Positions 1-7,959 of a stretch of 64,000 bases of DNA are shown here, in pieces. The notes beneath the pieces are model-generated. The model saw only the letters and a list, made by a program, of their open reading frames with translations. It searched no databases and was not told the origin of the DNA. A program made the translations under genes and the position numbers. The stretch lies in assembly GCF_009498035.1 (NCBI RefSeq), contig NZ_CP034550.1, forward strand, positions 4,650,001-4,714,000, written 5' to 3'. Each line of letters begins with the position of its first letter. Position 1 is the first letter of the stretch. The stretch is from Saccharothrix syringae (GTDB lineage Bacteria; Actinomycetota; Actinomycetes; Mycobacteriales; Pseudonocardiaceae).

Positions 1-1
1 C

Positions 2-442
2 GACCGCCCGCAACCGGGCCTGGCGGACCTGGACCACCTGGTGCACGCGGTCGCGGCGGCGGGCGTCCGCGTGCACACCAGGGTGGAGGGCCAACCGCGG
101 CACCTGGCCGCCAGCGTCGACCTCGCCGCCTACCGGGTGGTGCAGGAGGCCCTGACCGACGCGACCAGGCACGCCGGACCGGGCTCGACCGCCGAGGTGC
201 GGCTCCGCTGGGGCGAGGCGGACCTGACCGTGGAGGTCACCGACAACGGGCGCGCCAGGCGACCGGACCGGGGGCGCTCCGCCGACCACGACCTGTCCGG
301 GCTGCACGAGCGGCTGGCGATCGTGGGCGGCCGGCTGGTGACCGACCTGCGGCGGGGCGACGGGTGCCGGCTCGCCGCCGTGCTGCCGGTGAGCACCCCG
401 CGACCGGCCCCGGCACCCGTCACCGCGAAGGACCGCCGGTGA
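2..442 (+). CDS. Sensor histidine kinase, C-terminal part (5' end outside window)
   Basis: Only the last 146 or so residues lie in the window. They carry the ATP-binding HATPase_c half of a NarX/DesK-type histidine kinase (HisKA_3 group). The reading frame enters with PGLADLDHLV, the usual linker before the ATPase domain in this group, followed by the N-box region (YRVVQEALTDATRHA), a G1-like VTDNG and a shortened G2 region (GLHERLAIVGGRL). An Asp stands where most relatives have Asn in the N-box (ALTDATRHA). The stop codon overlaps the start of the next gene (GTGA), so the two form a translationally coupled two-component operon. Substrate and signal cannot be told because the sensor half is missing. 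Confidence 0.9.
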   Translation, partial: DRPQPGLADLDHLVHAVAAAGVRVHTRVEGQPRHLAASVDLAAYRVVQEALTDATRHAGPGSTAEVRLRWGEADLTVEVTDNGRARRPDRGRSADHDLSGLHERLAIVGGRLVTDLRRGDGCRLAAVLPVSTPRPAPAPVTAKDRR

Positions 443-1140
443 TCCGGGTGATGCTGGTGGACGACCAGCCCCTGGTGCGGGCCGGCCTGGTCATGCTGCT
501 GGAGACCGAACCCGACATCGAGGTAGTCGCCGAGGCCGACGACGGCGCGGCCGCGGTGGCGCGCGCCGCCGAACTGCACCCCGACGTGGTGCTGATGGAC
601 GTGCGCATGCCGGGCGTCGACGGCGTCGAGGCCACCCGCCGCATCATCGACGCCGACCCGGCCGGCGACGACCACGCCACCAAGATCATCATCCTGACCA
701 CCTACCACGTGGACGAGGCCGTGTACGCGGCGCTGCGGGCCGGCGCGTCCGGCTTCCTGCTCAAGGACGCCGTGCCGCGCGAACTGGTCGACGCCGTGCG
801 CACGGTCGCCTCCGGCGAGGCGTGGCTGGACCCGACCGTCGCGAAAGGACTGATCCGCGAGTTCGCCAACCGCCCGGGCGGGACCGCCCCCACCGCCACC
901 GAACTGGGCCAGCTCACCACGCGGGAGCGCGAGGTGCTGGTGCTCGTCGCGCACGGCCTGTCGAACCCGGAGATCGCCGCGCACCTGGTCGTGGGGGAGG
1001 CGACGGTGAAGACGCACCTGGGCCGCATCCTGATGAAGCTGGGCCTGCGCGACCGGGCCCAGGCCATCGCCGCCGCCTACCACAGCGGCCTGGTCCAACC
1101 GGGCAGCCCGCCACCGCCACCGGCCGGTCGCCCCTCGTGA
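439..1140 (+). CDS. NarL/FixJ-family response regulator (LuxR-type HTH)
   Basis: A 233-residue transcriptional response regulator. The receiver domain is at about residues 1-120, with acidic pocket LVDDQ near the start, phospho-acceptor Asp in VLMDVRMPG and conserved Lys in FLLKDA. A C-terminal LuxR HTH follows (LTTREREVLVLVAHGLSNPEIA, TVKTHLGRILMKLGLRDR). The GTG start at 439 overlaps the kinase stop by 3 nt and puts the receiver in its normal place; an ATG further upstream would add an artefactual tail. It is the cognate regulator of the kinase fragment upstream. The target genes are unknown. Confidence 0.95.
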   Translation: MIRVMLVDDQPLVRAGLVMLLETEPDIEVVAEADDGAAAVARAAELHPDVVLMDVRMPGVDGVEATRRIIDADPAGDDHATKIIILTTYHVDEAVYAALRAGASGFLLKDAVPRELVDAVRTVASGEAWLDPTVAKGLIREFANRPGGTAPTATELGQLTTREREVLVLVAHGLSNPEIAAHLVVGEATVKTHLGRILMKLGLRDRAQAIAAAYHSGLVQPGSPPPPPAGRPS

Positions 1141-1169
1141 ACACCGCCCCGGCGGAGTACCGTGGGGCG

Positions 1170-1640
1170 ATGCGCATCCGACCGCGCATCGAACACCGTC
1201 GTTCACCGAAGAGCGTGCGGCTCGACCCGGTGGCGGCGGAAGCGGTGCGCCTGGGCACGCTTCTGGAAGTGGTGACCAGGGCGGTCGCGTTGCAGGACCA
1301 GGCGGACAAGGTCATCCGCGACTGCGCGGAACCCGGCGAGGTCCCCACCGAGGTGGCCCGGTGCGGCCGGTCGGTCGCGAGCGAGTACGGCAGGCTCAGC
1401 GGTTGGGCGGCGGACCTGGCCTGGACCGACCCGGCGCCCCAGCGCATCGGCGCACTCCTGAGCTACCACCTGATGATGCTGGACACGGCCCTGAAACTGG
1501 CCTTCCCCCGCTGCCGCACCGAACGCCTGGAACGCCACCGCCTGGCCCTCACCGGCCTGGGCCCGCCGGCGGACGAACTGCGGGACTGGGAACGCGTGCT
1601 CGAACGCCGCCTGGCCAACCTCGACCACCCCACCGGCTGA
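1170..1640 (+). CDS. Hypothetical protein (156 aa)
   Basis: I do not recognise this protein. It is 156 residues, mostly helical in appearance and rich in Arg, Glu and Leu, with no signal peptide or membrane segment (LGTLLEVVTRAVALQDQADKV; LSYHLMMLDTALKLAF). The ATG at 1170 has a GGCGGAG stretch about 12 nt upstream. A GTG at 1137 that overlaps the response-regulator stop codon would add 11 residues and would couple it to the two-component operon; both starts are possible. Codon usage is typical of a real gene. A downstream minisatellite separates it from the HxlR gene. Confidence 0.65.
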   Translation: MRIRPRIEHRRSPKSVRLDPVAAEAVRLGTLLEVVTRAVALQDQADKVIRDCAEPGEVPTEVARCGRSVASEYGRLSGWAADLAWTDPAPQRIGALLSYHLMMLDTALKLAFPRCRTERLERHRLALTGLGPPADELRDWERVLERRLANLDHPTG

Positions 1641-1730
1641 TCACGGCCGCCGGCCCCGGCCACACCGGCCGACTGCGTGGACCGGCCACGCCGGCCGGCC
1701 GTGCCGCCGACCACGTCAGGCGACTGCGCG

Positions 1731-1821
1731 GGCCACCAGCACCGGCCACCAGCGCCGGCCACCAGCACCGGCCGACCGCGCCGGCCACCAGCACCGGCCG
1801 ATCACGCCGGCCGATCACGCC
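1731..1821. repeat. 13-bp minisatellite, seven units
   Basis: Seven consecutive 13-bp units. The first form is GGCCACCAGCACC; variants include GGCCACCAGCGCC, GGCCGACCGCGCC and, for the last two, GGCCGATCACGCC. The 13-bp phase is kept throughout with no indel. It fills much of the gap between the 3' ends of the hypothetical gene and the convergent HxlR gene. It shows no open coding logic. Confidence 0.85.
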
Positions 1822-1873
1822 GCGTCACGCCCGAATCGCGCCCGACCCACGGTGTCGCGAACCACCGGCGGGT

Positions 1874-2365
1874 TCACCCGACGAACCGGGCCCCCGGTCC
1901 CGGCGTCCGGCGCACGTCCTCGGCCCGCAGCGGCCCGTGCCCGGCCGCGCACTCGACGACCACCCGGACCGGCTCGTCGCAGCAGCCCCCGTCGGGCCCG
2001 CCCGCGTGGCGCGGAACGACCGACGGCCCCTCCGGATCGGCCAGGTACCTGTCCCCCCACTGCAACAGCGCGATCAGCACGGGCCGCAGATCCGCGCCGC
2101 GTTCGGTCAGGTGGTACTCGTACCGCAGGCGGTCGCCCTTCTCCCGGTACGGCACCCGCGTCATGACCTCGGCCTCCACCAGGGTCTCCAGCCGCGCGGT
2201 GAGGAGGTTGCTCGCGATGCCGAGGCGGGTGCGGAAGTCCTGGAAGCGGCGCACCCCGTCGAACGCCTCCCGCACGATCAGCAGCGTCCACCGCTCCCCG
2301 ACCACGGCCAACGCCCGCGCCACCGAGCAGTTGACCGAACTGATCCGCTCCTCCACGACGACCAT
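1874..2365 (-). CDS. HxlR-family transcriptional regulator
   Basis: A 163-residue winged-helix regulator of the HxlR family. The hallmark N-terminal Cys is present (ISSVNCSVARALAVVGERWTLLI), followed by the recognition region FQDFRTRLGIASNLLTARLETLVEAEVMTRVPY and the wing YEYHLTERGADL. Family members sense reactive electrophiles or redox state, often through that Cys, and control a neighbouring detoxification enzyme. It is transcribed divergently from a tautomerase-like gene across a symmetric intergenic region, so auto-regulation together with control of that gene is likely (inference). The C-terminal 40 residues are longer than usual and include a CC pair (GGCCDEP). The ATG is preceded by AGGAG. 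Confidence 0.92.
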   Translation of the reverse strand: MVVVEERISSVNCSVARALAVVGERWTLLIVREAFDGVRRFQDFRTRLGIASNLLTARLETLVEAEVMTRVPYREKGDRLRYEYHLTERGADLRPVLIALLQWGDRYLADPEGPSVVPRHAGGPDGGCCDEPVRVVVECAAGHGPLRAEDVRRTPGPGARFVG

Positions 2366-2369
2366 CGTA

Positions 2370-2430
2370 CTCCTGGGTTGAGTTCTTCAACTCAGCCCTC
2401 TACCGTGAGTTGAGAAACGCAACCCAGGAG
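2370..2430. promoter_or_regulatory. Symmetric divergent control region between HxlR and tautomerase genes
   Basis: An 11-bp perfect inverted repeat brackets the region: CTCCTGGGTTG at 2370-2380 and CAACCCAGGAG at 2420-2430. Each copy contains the ribosome-binding site of the gene it faces. Inside lies a second palindrome at 2379-2394 (TGAGTT-CTTC-AACTCA). Further TTGAG half-sites occur at about 2410-2416. This layout fits a dimeric HxlR regulator binding both promoters. Confidence 0.6.
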
Positions 2431-2436
2431 GTCCCC

Positions 2437-2955
2437 GTGCCGATGCTCGACGTCTACGTCCCCGAGGGAGCGCTGCGACCGGAAGCGGAGGCCGCCATGA
2501 TCAGCCGCCTCACCGACATCCTGATCCGCCACGAGGGGTTCGACCCCGAGGACCCGCGCGCCCGCGCCGTGTCCTGGGCGTTCCTGCACCGCCCCGCGGC
2601 CGTCCACGTCGCCGGGCAGCCGGCGCGGGTCCCGCGGTACAAGGTCGTCGCGACGGTCCCCGAAGGTCAGCTCGGCCCGGACGCCCGCGCCGCGGTCGTC
2701 GCCGAGGTGACCGAGGCCGTGCTCGACGCCGAACAGGGGGCCTGGCCACGCGACAGCGGCCGGGTGTGGGTCTTCCCCGTCGAGATCCCCGAGGGCCACT
2801 GGGGCGGACGCGGGACGATCACCCACCTGTCCACCATCCTGCGCCGCATCACCGGCGACGACGAGGACAGGGCGCGCACGCTGGCCGCGCAGCGCATCGC
2901 CGCGGCCCGAGCCGAACGCACGCGCATCCCCGACCAGAACCCGACCGACGGCTGA
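2437..2955 (+). CDS. Tautomerase-superfamily protein (4-oxalocrotonate tautomerase/MIF-like)
   Basis: A 172-residue protein that reads like a fused, two-repeat tautomerase: PMLDVYVPEGALRPEAEAAMISRLTDILIRHEG at the N-terminus and a second similar unit (PRYKVVATVPEGQLGPDARAAVVAEVTEAVLDAE) after residue 65. In this superfamily the proline after the initiator Met is the catalytic base. Here PM follows the GTG at 2437, and a second possible start, ATG 2443, would give MLDV without the Pro. The GTG at 2437 has AGGAGG 5 nt upstream and is preferred because it keeps the Pro. The likely role is conversion of a reactive or aromatic-catabolism metabolite under control of the divergent HxlR regulator (inference). 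Confidence 0.72.
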   Translation: MPMLDVYVPEGALRPEAEAAMISRLTDILIRHEGFDPEDPRARAVSWAFLHRPAAVHVAGQPARVPRYKVVATVPEGQLGPDARAAVVAEVTEAVLDAEQGAWPRDSGRVWVFPVEIPEGHWGGRGTITHLSTILRRITGDDEDRARTLAAQRIAAARAERTRIPDQNPTDG

Positions 2956-3145
2956 CCCCGCTCAGAACGCCCGCCCCGCTCGAACCCGCCTCGGCCCCGC
3001 CCCGCCCGAACCCACCCCGCGCCCGACCCCGTTCCGGTCCCGACCCAGCCGCAACCGCCCCGTCGCCGCCGACCCACTCACCGAACCGCCGGCGCCGTGC
3101 GGAGCCCGCCCCAAGCCCACCCAGCGTCGCCGCCCGCCGAACCGC

Positions 3146-4669
3146 TCACCGAACCGCCGACACCACCCCGGCGGTGACGTCCGGGGACAACCCGGTCGCG
3201 TGGACGAACCGGTCCGGCCGCAGCACCACCACGTCCGTCCCATGGCGGGCGAACCACGCGCCGAGCACGCCGTCCACGTCCACCACCTCGGCGATCCCCG
3301 ACCCCGTGCCCCCACCCGGCGGCACCACCCGCACGAACCGCGCCGCCGGACCACCCCACCCCGTCGCCACCGCCAGGTCCACACCCGGCCCGAGCACCGC
3401 GAACTCCGCGCCCAGCACGTCGTCCAGCAACCGGCGCTCCCCGCCGACCAGCACCTCGGGCTGCGGGAACATCGACCCCACCGCCCCGCGGCTGCCCGGC
3501 AGCGCCGGCCGCGGCTTGAACTCGAACCGGCGGATCGCCCGCCGCACCCGCGGCACCGCCTGCACCGCCCGCAGCAGCACGTCCCGCGCGAACGCGGCGA
3601 ACCGGTCCCGCACCAGGAACACCCGACCCAGGCGGACGCTGGTGCGCGCCATCTCCTCGGTGTGCGGCCGGCGCTCGGCCTCGTAGGTGTCCAGCAGCGC
3701 GTCGTCCGCCTCGCCGCGCAGCACCAGCGCCAGCTTCCACGTCAGGTTCGCCGCGTCCCGCAGCCCGCTGCACAGGCCCTGCCCCAGGAACGGCGGCATC
3801 TGGTGGGCCGCGTCGCCGACCAGGAACACCCGCCCCGCCCGCCACCGCTCGGCCACCAGGTGGTGGAACGTGTAGACCACCGAACGCGTCACGGTGAACC
3901 GCTCCGGGTCCACGTACGGCGCGATCAGCCCGGCGAACCCCTCGGGCCGCGCCACCAGCTCCGGGTCGTCCCCGTCGGCCAGCATGAACTCCAACCGGTA
4001 GGTGCCGAACGCGCCGGGCGAGACGAACGCCGGCCGCCGCCAGTCGCACACGAACCGCGTCGTGCCCACCCGCACCCCGCCCGGCGCCACCTCCCCGGAC
4101 ACCGCCAGCCACGGCTCGGCGTAGGAGGTGCCGGCCAACCCGACCCCGGCGGCGACCCGCGTGGTGCTGCGCGCACCGTCGCACCCCAGCACGTACCGGG
4201 CCCGCACCTCGCTCTCCGCGCCGGTGCCCACGTCCCGCAGCACCAGCGCGACCCCGTCACCGTCCTGCGCCAACCGCACCAGCTCGACCCCCGTGCGCAG
4301 GGTGACCAGGTCGCCGAAGCGCCCCAGCCCCGCCCGCAGCACCGCCTCCAACCGGGGCTGGTCGAAGAAGTGCAGCGGCGCCGCACCCAGGCCGAAGTCG
4401 ACCTCGTCCAGCGCGATCGTGGCGAACGCCCGCCCCCGCCCGTTGACGTACTCCGCGGCCGACGGCCGGTGCAGCCCCGCGGCCACCTCCTCCCGCAACC
4501 CCGCCTGCTGGTAGATCCGCAGCGCCTCGTCGTCGCAGGAGAACGCCCTGGCCTGCCCGTGCGGTCCGGTGGCGCGCTCCACGACCAGGGTGCGCACCCC
4601 GCGCACGCCGAGCAGGTTGGCGGTCAGCGCCCCGACCGGCCCGCACCCGACCACGACAACGTCGAACAT
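3146..4669 (-). CDS. FAD-dependent aromatic monooxygenase (PHBH/MhpA-like)
   Basis: A 507-residue group A flavoprotein monooxygenase. It has the N-terminal Rossmann motif VVVGCGPVGALTANLLG, the DG fingerprint near VLGCDGARSTTR, and the second FAD motif VFLVGDAAHQMPPFLGQGLCSGLRDAANL. These enzymes hydroxylate aromatic rings with NAD(P)H and O2; MhpA (3-hydroxyphenylpropionate) and polyketide-tailoring hydroxylases share this architecture. A C-terminal thioredoxin-like tail (DVVVLRPDRFVHATG) is typical. The ATG at 4669 follows GGAGGG and removes an implausible 25-residue extension. It lies just downstream of, and in the same direction as, the large BTAD regulator, which may control it. The substrate is unknown. 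Confidence 0.9.
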   Translation of the reverse strand: MFDVVVVGCGPVGALTANLLGVRGVRTLVVERATGPHGQARAFSCDDEALRIYQQAGLREEVAAGLHRPSAAEYVNGRGRAFATIALDEVDFGLGAAPLHFFDQPRLEAVLRAGLGRFGDLVTLRTGVELVRLAQDGDGVALVLRDVGTGAESEVRARYVLGCDGARSTTRVAAGVGLAGTSYAEPWLAVSGEVAPGGVRVGTTRFVCDWRRPAFVSPGAFGTYRLEFMLADGDDPELVARPEGFAGLIAPYVDPERFTVTRSVVYTFHHLVAERWRAGRVFLVGDAAHQMPPFLGQGLCSGLRDAANLTWKLALVLRGEADDALLDTYEAERRPHTEEMARTSVRLGRVFLVRDRFAAFARDVLLRAVQAVPRVRRAIRRFEFKPRPALPGSRGAVGSMFPQPEVLVGGERRLLDDVLGAEFAVLGPGVDLAVATGWGGPAARFVRVVPPGGGTGSGIAEVVDVDGVLGAWFARHGTDVVVLRPDRFVHATGLSPDVTAGVVSAVR

Positions 4670-4746
4670 CTCGTCCCTCCGGTTGGTGTCACCACCCATG
4701 CCACCGGAGGGCTGTGGAAATCGTGTGGAGGCCGACCTCCACACGA

Positions 4747-7700
4747 TCAGAACCGGGCCGCCAACAACCGCGCCCCCTGCCCGACCGCGATGCCCGCACC
4801 CAGGACCAGCTCCTCCCGATCCCCGAGCGCCACCCCGCGCACCCGGTGCAACTCGGCCAAGAGCACCCGTTCCCCCACCGCCGCGGCCGCCGCCAGCCCC
4901 TCCCCGGCCAACCGCGCCGCCTCCTCGAACCGCCCCACCGCCAGGTGCGCGTCCGCCACCGCCGCCATCGTGATCGTGCGGGTGGACCGCAACCCGAGCC
5001 GGTAGATCCCGTCCGCGGCCGCGCGCATCGCCGCCAACCGCGAGTCGTCACCCCCGCGCACCACCGCCCACTCGACCAGGAAGTCCCCGACCGTCACGAA
5101 GTGCGGCATGTTCTGCCCGGCACCCAGCTCCCGGCACCGCAGGCCCGCCTCCCGACCGCCGACCACGTCGTGCTCCTGCAACGCGGCCCACCCGGCGAAC
5201 AGCGCGGCGTTCGCCCGGCCGTACGGGTCCCCGGTGCGCTCGGCCAGGTCGTGCGCGGCACGCAGGTCCCGCCGCGCCGCGTCGGCATCACCGCGCAAAG
5301 AACGAACCAGGGCCCGGAAGTCGTACGTGGCGAGCGCGGGCGTCCGGCCGGTCCGCCCGACGAGCGACCGGGCGTCCAACCGCTCGACGGCCGCCGTCAA
5401 CAACTCGTCGGCCTCGGCCAGGCGACCGGTGAAGTAGGCGGCCACACCCAGCAGGTACCGACCCGCGACCCCGGTCACCCCACCGTCCCCGGCACCACCC
5501 TCGGCCTCGACCAGGCGCACCGCCAGCTCCCGCGCGATGTCGAACTCCGCGCGGTTGCAGGCGAGTTCGCCGAGCGTCCACAGGGCCAGTCGCGGATCCG
5601 CGCCCAGTGCCGTACTCGAACCCGCCTCCGCAGCCGCGGCCCTCACAGCCGAAAGCCCGGCGTCCGAAAACCCCGCCGTCCCGCGTCCCCACTCCGCGAG
5701 CAGCTCCCGCGCCCGAGCCGCCGCCCGGTCCACCGCGTCGCTGCCGACCCCCACCGTGATCTGCAACAGCGACACCCGCTTGAGCTGCACCGCCAACTCC
5801 GCCGCACCCCCGGTCAACCCCGCCGCCCGGTCCAAGTGCGCCAACGCGTCCTCATAAGCCAACCGCCGCGTGGCGTCCTCGGCGGCCTCCAACGTCCAGC
5901 GCAGGTGCTCCGCCTCCCGACCACGCGCCCGCCCGTAGTGGTGCGCCAGCTCCGCCGGGCTCAACACCCCGCGCCCCGCGTCGGCCAACCGCCCGTGCAG
6001 CGAAGCCCGGCGGGTCGGCCCCAGCTCCGCGTACACCACCTCGGCGAACAGCGGGTGCCGGAACCGCACCGCGCCCGGCCCGGTCTCCACCACCAGGTGC
6101 CCGACCCCCGCCAACCACCCGGTCCCCGCCCCGAGCACCGCCACGTCCACCTCCCGCCCGGCGACGGCCAGCAGGTCCACCCGCTCCCGCGTCGCCCCGT
6201 CCAGGGCGTTCAGCCGGAGGCGGACCGCGTCCCGCACCCCCGGCGGCGGCTCGTCACCGGGCGACGCCAGCAGCTCGGTGATGAAGAACGGGTTGCCGCC
6301 CGTCCGCGCGACCAGGCCGTCCACCACGCCGTCGGCCGGGCGAGCGCCGGTGCGCGCGAGCACCAGCTCCGCCACCGCCGGCGCGGCCAGCCCCGCGGGC
6401 CGCACCTGCCGGAAGCCCGGCCCGCGGGCCAGGTCGGCCAGCGTCGCCACCAGCGCCGGGTCGTGCTCGTAGGGGCGCAGCGTGGCCACGACCAGCGCGC
6501 GCGTGGTGGGCAACCCGGTCGCCACGTACCGCAACAGCAGCAGCGAGTCGGGGTCGGCGGCGTGCAGGTCGTCCAGCACCAGCACCAGCCCGGCGGGTTC
6601 GGCGGCCGACCGGATCAGCTCCGCCACCGCCTCGTAGGCCCGGAACCGCGCGGCCGGGTCGACCGGGCCGGACCGCGGGCCGCCGGAGAACCCCGCCAGC
6701 GCCGGGTCGTCCGCGCCGGGCGCCAGCGCCCGCACCACCTGCGACCACAGCCAGAACGGCGGCGCCTGCCCCAGGTCCGGGCAGTGCCCCCACACCACCG
6801 GCACCCGCCCGGCGCGCTCGGCCACCGCCCTGGCCAGGCTGGTCTTGCCGATGCCGGCCTCACCGACCACCGCGACGCACCGGCCACCGCCGCCCACCGC
6901 CGCCGCGAGCTGGTCGTCCAGCACCGCCAGCTCCGCCGAGCGCCCCACCAACCGCGCCGAACGCGCGACACGCGGTGCCCCACCGGAGGACACGCCGCCG
7001 ACCCCGCGCGTGTCCTCCACTCCGGCACCGCGTGTCCTCCACCCCGACACCGCGAGTTCCACATCCGGGGGCGGCACCGCGTGGTCGAGGACCTGCCGGT
7101 GCAGCGACCTCAGCTCCTCACCCGGCTCGACCCCGTACTCCTCGACGAGCAACCGCCGCCCCTCGTCGAACACCGCCAGCGCCTCCGCCTGCCGCCCCGC
7201 CCGGTAGAGCGCGAGCATCAGCTGGGCACGCGCGTGCTCGCGGTCCGGGTGGGCGGCCACGAAGCGGCGCAGCTCCGGCAGCGCGGCCCGGTGCCCGCCG
7301 GAGGCCACCGCGGCGGTGAACCGGCACTCCCACGCGGTCAACCGCGCCTCCGCCAGGCGCGCCACGTCCGGCCGCACCGCCGCCAGCCCGGCGACCGGCA
7401 CCTCACCGCGCCACAACCCCAACGCCTCGCCGCACCACCGCTCGGCCGCCACCGGGTCGCCCCCCGCCAACGCCCGCGCACCCGCGTCGGCCAGCTCGGC
7501 GAAGCGCACCGCGTCCACCGCCCCGGGCGGGACGTGCAGCTCGTAACCGCCGGTGTGCCCGCGCAGCACCTCACCGGGCACGCGCTGACCGCGCCCGGGC
7601 TCCAGCGCCCGCCGCAGGCCCGCGACGTAGGTCCGCAGGGTCACGTGCGCGCTCGCCGGCGGCCGCCCGTCCCACAGCGCGTCCACCAGCCAGTCCGCGC

Positions 7701-7821
7701 TGAGGAACCGGTTGGCCCGCAGCACCAGCAGCGCCAGCAGGTCCCGCTGCTTCGGCCCGCCGACCGCCACGACCTCGCCGTCGCGCTCGACCCGCAACGG
7801 CCCGAGAACCCCGAACCGCAC
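4747..7821 (-). CDS. AfsR/SARP-type BTAD transcriptional regulator with ATPase domain
   Basis: A 1024-residue regulator with an OmpR-like winged helix at residues 1-95 (GGPKQRDLLALLVLRANR), a BTAD domain to about 250, a P-loop ATPase (Walker A GEAGIGKT at about 320-327; Walker B LVLVLDDLHAAD) and a long helical TPR-like C-terminus. There is no C-terminal LuxR HTH, which separates it from LAL regulators. Proteins of this group activate secondary metabolism or catabolic genes in actinomycetes. It starts with GTG at 7821 after a GGGGG stretch. It is 77 bp upstream of the flavin monooxygenase on the same strand, the most obvious target. A duplicated RTRGAG/DTRGVG segment at residues 262-275 sits in the linker before the ATPase. 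Confidence 0.92.
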   Translation of the reverse strand: MRFGVLGPLRVERDGEVVAVGGPKQRDLLALLVLRANRFLSADWLVDALWDGRPPASAHVTLRTYVAGLRRALEPGRGQRVPGEVLRGHTGGYELHVPPGAVDAVRFAELADAGARALAGGDPVAAERWCGEALGLWRGEVPVAGLAAVRPDVARLAEARLTAWECRFTAAVASGGHRAALPELRRFVAAHPDREHARAQLMLALYRAGRQAEALAVFDEGRRLLVEEYGVEPGEELRSLHRQVLDHAVPPPDVELAVSGWRTRGAGVEDTRGVGGVSSGGAPRVARSARLVGRSAELAVLDDQLAAAVGGGGRCVAVVGEAGIGKTSLARAVAERAGRVPVVWGHCPDLGQAPPFWLWSQVVRALAPGADDPALAGFSGGPRSGPVDPAARFRAYEAVAELIRSAAEPAGLVLVLDDLHAADPDSLLLLRYVATGLPTTRALVVATLRPYEHDPALVATLADLARGPGFRQVRPAGLAAPAVAELVLARTGARPADGVVDGLVARTGGNPFFITELLASPGDEPPPGVRDAVRLRLNALDGATRERVDLLAVAGREVDVAVLGAGTGWLAGVGHLVVETGPGAVRFRHPLFAEVVYAELGPTRRASLHGRLADAGRGVLSPAELAHHYGRARGREAEHLRWTLEAAEDATRRLAYEDALAHLDRAAGLTGGAAELAVQLKRVSLLQITVGVGSDAVDRAAARARELLAEWGRGTAGFSDAGLSAVRAAAAEAGSSTALGADPRLALWTLGELACNRAEFDIARELAVRLVEAEGGAGDGGVTGVAGRYLLGVAAYFTGRLAEADELLTAAVERLDARSLVGRTGRTPALATYDFRALVRSLRGDADAARRDLRAAHDLAERTGDPYGRANAALFAGWAALQEHDVVGGREAGLRCRELGAGQNMPHFVTVGDFLVEWAVVRGGDDSRLAAMRAAADGIYRLGLRSTRTITMAAVADAHLAVGRFEEAARLAGEGLAAAAAVGERVLLAELHRVRGVALGDREELVLGAGIAVGQGARLLAARF

Positions 7822-7959
7822 GGCACGACCCCCTGGCAGCAGTGCCGCGAGCCTACCCGGCCCTCACTGGATCGGATGACGTGCGCTCATCCGATCAGCC
7901 GATGACCGGGGTGCCCCGCCCTCCCGACAATCGGGCCCGGACCACGAGACGGGGAAGCC

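Noticed and set aside
4747..7821. Long opposite-strand open frame (about 1000 codons) across the BTAD regulator
   Set aside because: It is the Pro/Arg/His-rich shadow of the real gene, lacking any domain motif; the minus-strand frame has full winged-helix, BTAD and Walker motifs.
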